64,000 bases of DNA. It comes from G965267425 sp965267425 (lineage in GTDB: Bacteria; Bacteroidota; Bacteroidia; Flavobacteriales_E; Vicingaceae). The notes under the pieces were generated by a model. The model worked only from the letters and a program-made list of their open reading frames with translations. It was not told the origin of the DNA and ran no database searches. Each line of letters starts with the position of its first letter. The first letter of the stretch is position 1. The DNA is taken from assembly GCA_965267425.1 (NCBI GenBank), contig OZ253959.1, positions 2,666,001 to 2,730,000 of the forward strand, given 5' to 3'. The translations under genes and the position numbers were made by a program. Below are positions 8,746 to 17,105 of this stretch, one piece after another.

Positions 8746-9801
8746 ATGAACGTAAACAATTATAGCATTGTTATGGCTGGAGGAATTGGCAGTCGATTCT
8801 GGCCAATGAGCACCGCCGAGCACCCTAAACAATTCTTGGACATTCTGGGCAAAGGTCACACGCTGATTCAACAAACGGTTTCGCGCCTTGAAAAAATTTG
8901 CCCTGTTGAAAACATATTTATAGTCACCAATGAAAAATATGTTGATTTATGTAAGGAACAACTTCCCCAACTAAAAGAAAATCAAATAATTGCTGAACCT
9001 GCCAGGAGGAATACTGCACCTTGTATTGCTTATGCCAACTTCAAGATTAAGGCTCAGAATCCGGATGCAAATATCATTGTTTCTCCAGCGGATCATTTGA
9101 TCAAAGATGAAGATGAATTTACCCGGATCATCAATGAAGGACTGCAGTTTACTTCTCAAAACGATGCCTTGTTGACCATTGGCATACAACCTTCCCGTCC
9201 AGACACGGGATATGGCTACATAAATTTCACTTCTTCCGGTGCTTCTATTAATCCTGTGATATCGTTTACCGAAAAGCCTGATCTGGAAACTGCTAAGGCC
9301 TTTTTAGCAGACGGCAATTACAGTTGGAATTCGGGCATTTTTCTTTGGACAGCAAAAAGTGTAGATACGGCTTTTCGCAACCATCTTCCAACGATGCATA
9401 CATTGTTTTCAGGTGGAGAAGGAAAATACAACACAACGGAAGAACACGCTTTTATTGAAGAAACGTATGCGAAGTGCGAGGACATTTCTGTGGATTATGG
9501 AATTATGGAAAAATCCACCAATACATTTGTCATTACAGCAGACTTTGGATGGTCTGACTTAGGTACGTGGGGATCTCTTTATGGTCATCTTGACAAAGAT
9601 CGAGATGGCAATGCAGTTCATGGAGACAGCACACATGTGTATGATGGAAAAGACAATATCGTCCGTTTACCACATGGTAAAACTGCTATTTTACAAGGAC
9701 TTGAAGGTTATATTGTTGTAGAGCATAACCACACCTTATTGGTTTGTAAGAAAGAAGATGAGCAAAAAATTAAAGGATTCGTAAATCAACTGAATTCCTG
9801 A
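8746..9801 (+). CDS. manC: Mannose-1-phosphate guanylyltransferase
   Basis: Makes GDP-mannose from mannose 1-phosphate and GTP in the cytoplasm, feeding surface polysaccharide and glycoprotein synthesis. The nucleotide-binding loop MAGGIGSRFWPMS is at residues 10-22, with HPKQFL after it. SPADHLI, TEKPD and WNSGIFLW are the other motifs of the guanylyltransferase domain. At 351 residues it is the short single-domain form without the C-terminal phosphomannose isomerase domain of bifunctional ManC. It stands alone, not inside a polysaccharide cluster. It ends 4 bases before the stop of the convergent DOMON gene. Confidence 0.94.
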   Translation: MNVNNYSIVMAGGIGSRFWPMSTAEHPKQFLDILGKGHTLIQQTVSRLEKICPVENIFIVTNEKYVDLCKEQLPQLKENQIIAEPARRNTAPCIAYANFKIKAQNPDANIIVSPADHLIKDEDEFTRIINEGLQFTSQNDALLTIGIQPSRPDTGYGYINFTSSGASINPVISFTEKPDLETAKAFLADGNYSWNSGIFLWTAKSVDTAFRNHLPTMHTLFSGGEGKYNTTEEHAFIEETYAKCEDISVDYGIMEKSTNTFVITADFGWSDLGTWGSLYGHLDKDRDGNAVHGDSTHVYDGKDNIVRLPHGKTAILQGLEGYIVVEHNHTLLVCKKEDEQKIKGFVNQLNS

Positions 9802-9805
9802 ATAC

Positions 9806-10342
9806 CTACAAAGTAACCTGAACAGTGGTACGCATGCTGGAGTGATGATCAAAATCATCACTTACGCTATAAGCCAAAATGAAATAATACTTTTTTCCTT
9901 CAACCAAGGCAATTCTGTCATCCCATGTATGATTTAAAGGAAGAGCGAATCGAGCCATGGTGTACATGGCATCTTCCACACTAACTTTGGTATCCGATAA
10001 AATCGTTTTCTTATTCAAATCAGCAACATTTTTATGATTCCCTGGTTGAATGATGTAATGTTCTTCTATTTTTTCATTTGCTTCTTTACCTGCACTTCCT
10101 TTTACCGAAGCCGCCATAATCAATGAACTTCCTTTCAACTCGTCTTCGGTGTTGAATCCAAGGGCCAACCACCCTTGCGTTTTCGCAGCCATACGAAACC
10201 ATACCTTATTCTGGTCGATTCTCCACTCAACAATCATGTCATTTTTTTCAACTTTTTTCCAATTCTGTGCATTTAACGTTGTACCTGCCAGGCACACGAC
10301 TAGCACTATGTATTTAATGTAAATTGACTGCATTTTCCGCAA
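9806..10342 (-). CDS. Exported DOMON-domain protein
   Basis: A 178-residue exported protein with a signal peptide ending about TTLNAQ (residue 26). The remainder matches a DOMON domain: a beta-sandwich with KTQGWLALGFN near residues 54-64, SSLIMAASVKG in the middle and DFDHHSSMRTTVQVTL at the end. DOMON domains bind heme or sugars and often act in extracytoplasmic redox chemistry. Candidate heme ligands here are the methionines of SSLIMAA and HHSSM, but this is inference. The gene begins inside the end of the marR gene (29-base overlap, or 20 if the second methionine, MQSI, is used), so the two form an operon. Confidence 0.75.
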   Translation of the reverse strand: MRKMQSIYIKYIVLVVCLAGTTLNAQNWKKVEKNDMIVEWRIDQNKVWFRMAAKTQGWLALGFNTEDELKGSSLIMAASVKGSAGKEANEKIEEHYIIQPGNHKNVADLNKKTILSDTKVSVEDAMYTMARFALPLNHTWDDRIALVEGKKYYFILAYSVSDDFDHHSSMRTTVQVTL

Positions 10343-10757
10343 TTTTATTTAGAACCTTAATCGTTGTTTTCAATTCTCTTTCAGATATTCCATCAATTCC
10401 CTGTGTTCGCATACGCAGGATAACGGGTAGGATGTTGTCGTATAATTTGACTCCTTTTTTCGTTAGTATCAAACTAAATCGCCTTCTATCATCAGCATGT
10501 GGTTGTCGATTTACGACTTCCTTTTTCACTAACTGATCAATTATTCTGGTTACAGAAGCGTTGTCCTTAATCACATCATCAGCAATTTCAGCTTGTGTGA
10601 TTCCTTCTGATTCATGAATCCTTTTTAATACGATCCATTGATCTACCGTTAAATCAAAGGAAAGATCATTAAATACATTCTGAGAATATCTTCTGACAGA
10701 TTTAATTGCCCGTTCAATGACAAAGAAATAAACATCTTTTAATGGAATGTCCTTCAT
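10314..10757 (-). CDS. MarR-family transcriptional regulator
   Basis: A 147-residue winged helix-turn-helix protein. LTVDQWIVLKRIHESEGITQAEIADDVIKDNASVTRIIDQLVKK (about residues 36-80) is the recognition-helix region, and HADDRRRFSLILTKKGVKLYD is the wing with the conserved DxRR. Such proteins are dimeric repressors relieved by small ligands or by thiol oxidation. No cysteine is present, so a cysteine-based redox switch is unlikely. A perfect 9-base inverted repeat lies directly upstream of the start, consistent with autoregulation. The downstream DOMON gene overlaps it and is probably under the same control. Confidence 0.92.
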   Translation of the reverse strand: MKDIPLKDVYFFVIERAIKSVRRYSQNVFNDLSFDLTVDQWIVLKRIHESEGITQAEIADDVIKDNASVTRIIDQLVKKEVVNRQPHADDRRRFSLILTKKGVKLYDNILPVILRMRTQGIDGISERELKTTIKVLNKIAENAVNLH

Positions 10758-10758
10758 A

Positions 10759-10792
10759 TTGATGTATCAATTATTGACATACATCAAAAATA
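10759..10792 (-). promoter_or_regulatory. marR promoter with inverted-repeat operator
   Basis: TTGATGTAT at 10759-10767 and ATACATCAA at 10779-10787 form a perfect inverted repeat around an 11-base spacer. The left arm is also part of TTGATGTATCAA, a short palindrome. On the minus strand TATTTTTG (10792-10785) fits the -7 box TAnnTTTG and overlaps the right arm. A dimer bound here would block the promoter, which starts only about 28 bases before the marR ATG. Confidence 0.65.
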
Positions 10793-10820
10793 ACGAATAT
10801 TCGAATTGAAATTGGAAGAC

Positions 10821-12221
10821 TTATTCCAATGAACCAATCATTTTCTTAGGATCCACCCATTTGTCAAATTCTTCCTCTGTCAAATAACCCAAATTGATGG
10901 CTTCTTCTTTTAGTGTTGTACCATTCTCATGGGCCGTTTTGGCAATCTTAGCTGCTTTTTCATAGCCAATATGGGTGTTTAAAGCTGTTACCAACATCAA
11001 CGAATTTTGAAGATTTTTTTCCAGGTTGGCCTTGTTTGGTTCAATGCCAACTGCACAATTGTTGTTGAACGACACACAAGCATCACCAATTAATCTGGCA
11101 GAATGTAGAAAATTGGCTGCCATAACAGGTTTAAAAACATTGAGTTCATAATGGCCGTTTAATCCTCCTGTGGTAACCGCCATGTCATTTCCCACGACTT
11201 GTGCGCAAACCATGGTGAGTGCTTCAACTTGAGTAGGGTTTACTTTACCTGGCATAATAGATGAACCTGGTTCATTGGCTGGAATAATGATTTCACCAAT
11301 TCCACTGCGCGGCCCTGAAGCCAACATGCGAATATCATTGGCAATTTTCATTAAACTGACTGCCAATTGTTTCAGGGCTCCATGAGCCTCAACAATGGCA
11401 TCATGAGCAGCCAAAGCTTCGAATTTATTCTCTGCACTGATAAACGGATGACCCGTAAATTCAGCAATTTTTTTGGCAACTAACTCAGCATATCCTTTTG
11501 GGGTATTGATTCCGGTACCCACCGCTGTTCCGCCTAACGCCAGTTCAGACAAATGTGCCAAGGTATTGTTTAGAGCCCGTAATCCATGGTCTAATTGGGA
11601 AACGTATCCAGAAAATTCTTGTCCCAACGTTAGCGGTGTTGCATCCATCATATGGGTTCTCCCGATCTTCACCTCCTCGGTAAATGCCTTTGACTTTTCC
11701 TGAAGGGTATTCATTAATTGGGTCACACCAGGAATGGTAGTTTCAATAACCGCTTTATAACAAGCGATGTGCATTCCTGTTGGAAAGGTATCATTAGATG
11801 ATTGAGATTTGTTTACATCATCATTGGGATGAATGATTTTGTTATCGTCGGTCAAAGAACCACCATTAATCACGTGTGCTCTATTGGCAATTACTTCATT
11901 AACATTCATATTGCTTTGAGTACCCGAACCAGTTTGCCAAACGACCAGCGGAAATTCTCCATCATGCTTACCTTCAAGTATTTCATCGCACACTTTGCTT
12001 ATCAGGTCTCGTTTTTCTTCAGACAACACACCTAACTCATGGTTGGTGTGTGCAGCTGCTTTTTTGAGATAGGCGAATCCTCTGACTATTTCTAAGGGCA
12101 TCTGTTCCTTCTCACTACCTATTTTAAAATTGTTTCGTGATCTTTCAGTCTGTGCCCCCCAATATTTTTCAGCTGGTACTTTGACTTCGCCCATTGTATC
12201 TTTTTCAATTCTATATTCCAT
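10821..12221 (-). CDS. fumC: Fumarate hydratase, class II
   Basis: Iron-independent fumarase of the TCA cycle, 466 residues, the normal length for FumC. The signature GSSIMPGKVNP is at residues 319-329 and includes the mobile-loop serine. SQSSNDTFPTGMHIA and GRTHMMDATPLTLGQEFSGY are the other active-site segments of the fumarase/aspartase family; the GRTHMMDATP wording fits fumarase rather than aspartase. The C-terminal domain (NLGYLTEEEFDKWVDP) is also fumarase-like. The ATG at 12221 gives MEYRIEKDTMGEVKVPAEKYWG, the usual start. Its promoter region is shared with the divergent small membrane protein gene. Confidence 0.96.
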   Translation of the reverse strand: MEYRIEKDTMGEVKVPAEKYWGAQTERSRNNFKIGSEKEQMPLEIVRGFAYLKKAAAHTNHELGVLSEEKRDLISKVCDEILEGKHDGEFPLVVWQTGSGTQSNMNVNEVIANRAHVINGGSLTDDNKIIHPNDDVNKSQSSNDTFPTGMHIACYKAVIETTIPGVTQLMNTLQEKSKAFTEEVKIGRTHMMDATPLTLGQEFSGYVSQLDHGLRALNNTLAHLSELALGGTAVGTGINTPKGYAELVAKKIAEFTGHPFISAENKFEALAAHDAIVEAHGALKQLAVSLMKIANDIRMLASGPRSGIGEIIIPANEPGSSIMPGKVNPTQVEALTMVCAQVVGNDMAVTTGGLNGHYELNVFKPVMAANFLHSARLIGDACVSFNNNCAVGIEPNKANLEKNLQNSLMLVTALNTHIGYEKAAKIAKTAHENGTTLKEEAINLGYLTEEEFDKWVDPKKMIGSLE

Positions 12222-12289
12222 GACAATTTTGATTGTGAATGTTACTCAAGAATTTTTTTATTATAAATTTGTGGTTCAAATGAATTGAT

Positions 12290-12451
12290 ATGTTTGATCC
12301 AGGTTTTTTACTTTTTCTCGCCATTATTACTATGGCTTTCTGGTTATTAATTTTCTTAGCCGGTTTTGCACTTCCTTATGCATTAACTGTTTGGATTCGA
12401 AATAAGATTTCGCCTTACGATACGGAAGAAGAATCTTCTGACGAAGGTTAA
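12290..12451 (+). CDS. Small single-span membrane protein
   Basis: A 53-residue open frame with a hydrophobic segment at residues 6-34 (FLLFLAIITMAFWLLIFLAG, then FALPYALTVW) followed by a short acidic tail ending TEEESSDEG. The family is not recognised. A TAAATTTG box at 12264-12271 fits the -7 consensus and lies 18 bases upstream. The stop overlaps the stop region of the convergent ArsC-like gene by 4 bases. The gene fills the only gap between fumC and that gene. Composition and promoter support it; the function is unknown. Confidence 0.6.
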   Translation: MFDPGFLLFLAIITMAFWLLIFLAGFALPYALTVWIRNKISPYDTEEESSDEG

Positions 12452-12786
12452 ATCAACTCCTTCACATTTTCCGGTGGTCTTCCGATTACAGCTTTGTAAT
12501 CTTTAACCACAATTGGCCTTTCAATCAACTTTGGATATTCAATTAATATTTGAATCCATTCATCTTCGTTGAATTGTTTCCCTTTAAATTTTTCTTTGTA
12601 GATCGGCTCTCCCGTTCTAACAATTTCAGATGCATTCATTCCCAACTTAGCCAGGATTTGCTTTAGTTCTTCAGCAGTAGGCACGTCTTTCAAGTACTCA
12701 ACAATTTCAGGTTCTATGCCTGATGATTGAATAATCTCCAATGTTTCTCTACTTTTTCTACATCTTGGGTTGTGATAAATTTTCAT
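12448..12786 (-). CDS. ArsC/Spx-family glutaredoxin-like protein
   Basis: A 112-residue thioredoxin-fold protein of the ArsC family. The N-terminal PRCRKSR holds the single catalytic cysteine C9 in a CxxS arrangement. The middle reads VEYLKDVPTAEELKQIL, and the end IERPIVVKDYKAVIGRPPENV is the family's arsenate-binding arginine and cis-proline region (RPIV). It resembles glutathione/glutaredoxin-linked arsenate reductases, but many members have no arsenate role, and no ars operon is nearby. It lies 4 bases downstream of prfB in the same orientation, so it is probably the last gene of that transcript. Confidence 0.85.
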   Translation of the reverse strand: MKIYHNPRCRKSRETLEIIQSSGIEPEIVEYLKDVPTAEELKQILAKLGMNASEIVRTGEPIYKEKFKGKQFNEDEWIQILIEYPKLIERPIVVKDYKAVIGRPPENVKELI

Positions 12787-12790
12787 TGGT

Positions 12791-13895
12791 TTACGATTCT
12801 ATGTTTTCTTCACTTCCTTGTTTCATCAGAAATGATTTCAAAAATTCATCAATATCTCCGTTCATTACGGCATCTACATTGGAGGATTCTTCACCAGTCC
12901 TAACATCTTTAACCATTTTATAAGGGTGCATCACATAATTTCTAATTTGCGAACCCCATTCAATTTTCTTCTTTCCTGCCTCTATTTCTGACCGTTTTTC
13001 CATTTTCTTTTCCATTTCAAGTTCATACAATTGGGATTTCAGCAATTGCATGGCTTTTTCTCTATTGGAAAGTTGGGAACGTGTTTCTGTATTTTCAATA
13101 ATGATTCCTGACGGAGCATGTCTCAGGCGAACACCGGTTTCCACTTTGTTTACATTTTGTCCTCCGGCACCTCCTGAACGAAAGGTATCCCAGCTAATAT
13201 CTCCTGGATTCACTTCAATTTCAATGCTATCATCAACAAGTGGGTAAACATAAACCGAAGCAAATGAAGTATGCCTTTTCGCATTTGAATCGAACGGAGA
13301 AATTCTGACCAAGCGATGAACTCCATTTTCTCCTTTGAGATATCCAAAAGCAAACTCACCTTCAAATTCCAGCGTTACCGTTTTAATTCCTGCAACGTCT
13401 CCTTCCTGAAGCGCCAACTCTCTTACTTTATAACCATTTTTCTCACCCCACATCAAATACATGCGCATGAGCATGGAAGCCCAATCACAACTTTCGGTAC
13501 CACCAGCACCTGCAGTTATCTGAAGTACCGCATTGAGAGAATCCTCTTCATTGCTTAACATATTTTTGAATTCCAGATCTTCCAGTGCTTCGAGTGCCAT
13601 TTGATGAGCACCGTCAACTTCATTTTCTTCGGCTTCACCCTCCTTTGCAAAATCATAAAGCACCTGCAAATCATCTATAAGACTTTGCACCTTATCATAA
13701 CCATCCGTCCACACTTTTTTGTTGCGGATGGCTTTCATAACTTTTTCGGCTTTTTTAGGATCGTCCCAGAAACCCTCTAGCTGAGTTTGCTCTTCCTCTT
13801 CCGCTATCTCCCTCAATTTCGTTTCGACGTCAAAGATACCCCCTTAGCGCATCCAGGCGCCCAACAAGGTCTCTCAACTGATCTTGTGTAATCAT
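12791..13895 (-). CDS. prfB: Peptide chain release factor 2, with programmed +1 frameshift
   Basis: RF2 recognises UGA and UAA and releases the finished chain. Translation starts at the ATG at 13895, runs 21 codons (MITQDQLRDLVGRLDALRGYL) and meets an in-frame UGA at 13832-13830. A +1 shift there moves to the frame that runs to 12791, giving about 367 residues, close to the E. coli protein. In full-length numbering the UGA-recognition SPF tripeptide is at 199-201 and the catalytic GGQ at 244-246. A start at the TTG at 13816 would lose the N-terminal helix and ignores the perfect recoding signal. A TAACTTTG box (minus strand, 13923-13916) lies 20 bases upstream of the ATG. The ArsC-like gene follows 4 bases downstream. 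Confidence 0.95.
13829..13844 (-). promoter_or_regulatory. RF2 autoregulatory +1 frameshift site
   Basis: On the minus strand the sequence reads AGGGGGTATCTTTGAC: a Shine-Dalgarno-like AGGGGG, a three-base spacer, then the CUU slippery codon, the UGA and a following C. It has the same layout as the classic enterobacterial site. When RF2 is scarce the UGA is read slowly, the ribosome shifts +1, and more RF2 is made. Confidence 0.95.
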
Positions 13896-13972
13896 ATTCT
13901 ATAATCAAGCTTTGTCAAAGTTACTCTTTCGAACGAAAATAAAGGTTGTGAAAGTGGTAATATTTGAAACTA

Positions 13973-14467
13973 TTATTTGCCCTCTTTCATGGGATTTTTT
14001 CGAAATAATGCTTCTCGAATTAAGGAAGATTCAAATCCTCTGGACATGAGGAAATAATAGATTTTATTTTTTGCGCGTTGGGGATTGGACTCTTGAATTG
14101 TTTTCATCTTTTCCTCTAATATTTTTTCCAACATTTTGAGGTAATCAGGTTCATATATTCCTTTTATGGCTTGATCGATATGGCTATTGACCAATCCTTT
14201 GGATCGTAATGAGGCAATAATTTTCAAACGACCCCATTTATTGATCCGAATTTTACCGCGCACATATGCTTGAGCAAAACGAAGTTCATTGATAAAATCA
14301 TGCTCAACAAGATGATCGATTATTTCCTGAGATTTATCGGATTTCACTCCCCATTCAAACAATTTCTTTTCAACCTGAGAAACGCATCGCTCGTCATTAG
14401 AGCAATATCTTTCAGCTTTACTTAAAGCTTCATCCGGGGGAACTTTTCTTCTCAGTTTATTGACCAT
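13973..14467 (-). CDS. recX: Regulatory protein RecX
   Basis: A 164-residue alpha-helical protein of the RecX family, which binds RecA filaments and limits recombination and SOS activity. The repeated three-helix units are visible: SKAERYCSNDERCVSQVEKKLFEWG, HDFINELRFAQAYVRGKIRINKWG and AKNKIYYFLMSRGFESSLIREAL. FINELRFAQAYVRGK is the most conserved part of the family. recA itself is not adjacent. The gene lies 43 bases downstream of RNase G on the same strand, and 77 bases upstream of the prfB ATG. Confidence 0.9.
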   Translation of the reverse strand: MVNKLRRKVPPDEALSKAERYCSNDERCVSQVEKKLFEWGVKSDKSQEIIDHLVEHDFINELRFAQAYVRGKIRINKWGRLKIIASLRSKGLVNSHIDQAIKGIYEPDYLKMLEKILEEKMKTIQESNPQRAKNKIYYFLMSRGFESSLIREALFRKNPMKEGK

Positions 14468-14510
14468 TCAGTCAAGTAAGGTAGGTTTGGGCAAAGATAA
14501 TACGCAGGTA

Positions 14511-16067
14511 CTATTCTGCCAAAATCGACTCTCCTTCAGCATCCAAAAACTGATATTCGAGATAGGTATAAGAAGAAATAGGAAGAATTTTGATCTTTCG
14601 TTTATACTTTTTAGCCCATCCTTTTCGAATGGAATTCAGCCAACCTTTGGTCAGGTAAGCCTCAACAAATGGATGAACACCAACGGTGATCTCTTTATCA
14701 TTGTGCTCGTCCAATACATGTCTCAAATCTCTTTCAATTTCATCGGCCAACAGAATTGGAGCTTGAGCCTCACCGGTGCCATTGCAACTTGGACATTTCT
14801 CAGAAGTCTTAATGTCCATCTCTGGACGAACACGCTGTCTTGTAATCTGAATCAGGCCAAATTTACTGGGAGGAAGTATGCTATGCTTGGCACGATCTTC
14901 CTTCATGGCCTCTTTCATTTTTTCGAACAACTGCTTTCTGTTCTCAGCATTGCGTTGATCGATGAAGTCAACCACAATTATACCTCCCATATCCCTCAAC
15001 CTCAATTGTCTGGCAATTTCTTCTGCGGCTTCCAGATTAACTTGAAGCGCATTCTCTTCTTGACTACTTTCTGATTTTCCGCGTTGACCACTATTTACAT
15101 CAATCACGTGCAATGCTTCGGTATGTTCGATGACGAGGTAAGCGCCGGAATCCATTGTCACATTTTTTCCGAAAGAAGCCTTGATTTGTTTTTCAACTCC
15201 GAAGAAGTCGAAAATTGGCACCTTACCTTTGTAAGGTTTTAATATTTTCTCTAGTGATGGATCAATGGATTGAATAGTCCCGGCGATATCCTCATGAAGT
15301 TCTTCATCATCAACATAAATATTGCTGAATGAAGAGTTCATCAAATCTCTTAGCAATGCCGATGTTTTGTTTAGTTCGCCCAATAATTTTTTTGGTGGAT
15401 GTGTTCCTTTGATTCCACGGAACATCTTATCCCATTTTTTGACCAGGTCATTGAGATCATTGTGCAGATCAGCCACCTTTTTATCTTCAGCCACGGTTCT
15501 CACGATAACACCAAATCCTTTCGGACGAATACTGATCATGAGTCTTTTAAGCCTGTCTTTTTCTTCTCTGCTTCTGATCTTTTGAGAAATGGAAATACGG
15601 TCGGAAAAAGGAACAAGCACCAAATATCTACCGGCAATTGAAAGCTCACTGGTCAATCTTGGGCCCTTCGTAGAAATGGGTTCTTTTGAAATTTGAACAA
15701 CAATTTTCTGATTGGACTTAAGCAAATCTGCCATTTGTCCATTTTTATCAATATCCTTTTCAAAGTTGAAATAGATCAGGTTGGAAACACTTTGTTTCCC
15801 GGTGATTGCTTTTGAAACGAATTTAGATAATGAGGAGTATTGAGGTCCAAGGTCGAGATAATGCAAAAAGGCATCCTTACCGTAACCAACATCTATGAAG
15901 GCTGCGTTAAGGCCCGGGATAACCTTTTTTACCCGTCCCATGAAAATGTCGCCAACAGAAAAGCTATTATCCTTGTGCTCCCGATGAAGCTCAATTAGCT
16001 TCTTATCTTTAAGAATGGCTATAACTACTTCTGATGACGAAGATTTTATGATCAAATCAACGCTCAC
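14511..16067 (-). CDS. rng: Ribonuclease G/E family endoribonuclease
   Basis: A 518-residue single-strand endoribonuclease involved in rRNA processing and mRNA decay. The N-terminus carries an S1-like RNA-binding domain (VGDIFMGRVKKVIPGLNAAFIDVGYGKDAFLHY, about 37-70). The catalytic DNase-I-like subdomain includes LHVIDVNSG and MGGIIVVDFIDQRNAENR with the metal-binding aspartates. The zinc-link motif CPSCNGTG follows near residue 425. There is no long C-terminal scaffold of the RNase E type, so RNase G is the better name. The HU-TPR-basic protein genes lie upstream on the same strand, separated by a hairpin that may reduce readthrough. Confidence 0.95.
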   Translation of the reverse strand: MSVDLIIKSSSSEVVIAILKDKKLIELHREHKDNSFSVGDIFMGRVKKVIPGLNAAFIDVGYGKDAFLHYLDLGPQYSSLSKFVSKAITGKQSVSNLIYFNFEKDIDKNGQMADLLKSNQKIVVQISKEPISTKGPRLTSELSIAGRYLVLVPFSDRISISQKIRSREEKDRLKRLMISIRPKGFGVIVRTVAEDKKVADLHNDLNDLVKKWDKMFRGIKGTHPPKKLLGELNKTSALLRDLMNSSFSNIYVDDEELHEDIAGTIQSIDPSLEKILKPYKGKVPIFDFFGVEKQIKASFGKNVTMDSGAYLVIEHTEALHVIDVNSGQRGKSESSQEENALQVNLEAAEEIARQLRLRDMGGIIVVDFIDQRNAENRKQLFEKMKEAMKEDRAKHSILPPSKFGLIQITRQRVRPEMDIKTSEKCPSCNGTGEAQAPILLADEIERDLRHVLDEHNDKEITVGVHPFVEAYLTKGWLNSIRKGWAKKYKRKIKILPISSYTYLEYQFLDAEGESILAE

Positions 16068-16087
16068 TGCTATAAAGAAAGTTCATT

Positions 16088-16122
16088 AAAAAGATTGAGT
16101 GTGAACAAACACTCAAAAAAAA
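16088..16122 (-). terminator. Hairpin terminator or attenuator before rng
   Basis: TTGAGTGT (16095-16102) and ACACTCAA (16109-16116) pair perfectly around a six-base loop. On the minus strand the stem is followed by TCTTTTT. It sits between the 30-residue basic protein gene and rng, so it probably ends part of the upstream transcript. The T run is interrupted, so termination may be incomplete. Confidence 0.5.
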
Positions 16123-16141
16123 TCAAATGAAGAAATCAGAA

Positions 16142-16234
16142 TTATTTCTTCTTCTTATGACGATTTTTTCTTAGTCTTTTCTTTCTCTTGTGAGTCGCCA
16201 TCTTATGTCTCTTTCTCTTCTTACCGCTAGGCAT
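16142..16234 (-). CDS. 30-residue basic AURKAIP1/COX24-domain protein
   Basis: A complete 30-codon gene, ATG at 16234 and TAA at 16142-16144. The product begins MPSGKKRKRHKMATHKRKKR and ends LRKNRHKKKK; about two thirds of its residues are basic. MPSGKKRKRHKMATHKRKKR is the conserved signature of the bacterial AURKAIP1/COX24 domain proteins of Bacteroidota, related to the C-terminus of mitochondrial ribosomal protein mS38. A ribosome-associated role is inferred from that relation and from composition. It starts 7 bases after the stop of the TPR gene in the same orientation. Gene callers easily miss it because of its size. Confidence 0.85.
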   Translation of the reverse strand: MPSGKKRKRHKMATHKRKKRLRKNRHKKKK

Positions 16235-16241
16235 AGTATTC

Positions 16242-17105
16242 TTATTTTAAATTACGTTTAATTTCTTCTTGGTATTGACTGATGTATTCAATTTGACGTA
16301 CATCCGTCAGATACGATTTATATTGTTCAAGGCTTTCTACAGCCTTATTTAATTTTCTTTGTGATGCATACATTTCTGCAAGATACAGGTAAGCTTGACT
16401 GTAACCTGGATCGATTTCCAAAATCTGGTTGAATCTTTGTTCAGCTTTGTCATATTGACCTGACTGAATGGCAAAATAACCCAGATTTACCAGCGCATTA
16501 ATGTTGTTTGGATCCTCTTTCAGCACTTCTTTCAACATTCCTATTCCCTTCATGGGAGCTGAATTCAACAGTGAAGCTCCTTCCACATAACAAACTCCTA
16601 AACTGGTTTTCGCTTCCAGTGCACCAGGGTTTATTTCCAGCACCTTTTCATAACATGATATTGCTTTTTTCAGCGCCATATTCTTACGCTCACCTGCAGG
16701 TTCACGAAAACTACTGAAATACATATCTCCTGCCTCAAACCACGTGAATTCAGAAGGTGATATCAACGCAATTTCACGTTTTTTCTCAGCACCGATTAAT
16801 GCAAATCCAAAGGACTTCCAGTAATTAGAAAGGCTGTCGAGCATCATGACTTTCTCTTCATTCGAACCGGCTTCTTTCAATAACTGATTGTATCTATCAA
16901 TGATTGATTTTTCATTGTCCTTTAAACTGGACAATGCATCTTCTTCCATTTCGGAAAAAGTCGGTTCAACGTTTTCATCTGCTTCAGTCTCAACAACCGC
17001 ATCATCTGGCCGGCTATTTTCAATACCCGGCATCAAAAATAAAAGAACGAACAGAGCTACCGCTCCTAATATTGTAAGTAATTGGGGTTTCCCGAATTTA
17101 CTCAC
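16242..17105 (-). CDS. Membrane-anchored TPR-repeat protein
   Basis: A 287-residue protein with one N-terminal membrane segment (LLTILGAVALFVLLFLMPGI, about 9-28), an acidic linker and then tetratricopeptide repeats from about residue 140 to 260 (KAISCYEKVLEINPGALEAKTSLGVCY, NALVNLGYFAIQSGQYDKAEQRFNQILEIDPGYSQAYLYLAEMY). It is probably a periplasm-facing scaffold. The start is GTG, immediately after the TAA of the HU-like gene with no gap, so translation is coupled. The same order, HU, TPR, basic protein, RNase G, argues for one transcription unit. No enzymatic motif is present. Confidence 0.85.
   Translation of the reverse strand: MSKFGKPQLLTILGAVALFVLLFLMPGIENSRPDDAVVETEADENVEPTFSEMEEDALSSLKDNEKSIIDRYNQLLKEAGSNEEKVMMLDSLSNYWKSFGFALIGAEKKREIALISPSEFTWFEAGDMYFSSFREPAGERKNMALKKAISCYEKVLEINPGALEAKTSLGVCYVEGASLLNSAPMKGIGMLKEVLKEDPNNINALVNLGYFAIQSGQYDKAEQRFNQILEIDPGYSQAYLYLAEMYASQRKLNKAVESLEQYKSYLTDVRQIEYISQYQEEIKRNLK

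Noticed and set aside
12791..13816. prfB starting at the TTG at 13816
   Set aside because: The upstream 21 codons, the UGA and the exact recoding signal show that the true start is the ATG at 13895 with a +1 shift.
14460..15074. 204-residue open frame on the plus strand
   Set aside because: It lies antisense to RNase G, whose motifs are intact; the frame has no family-like features.
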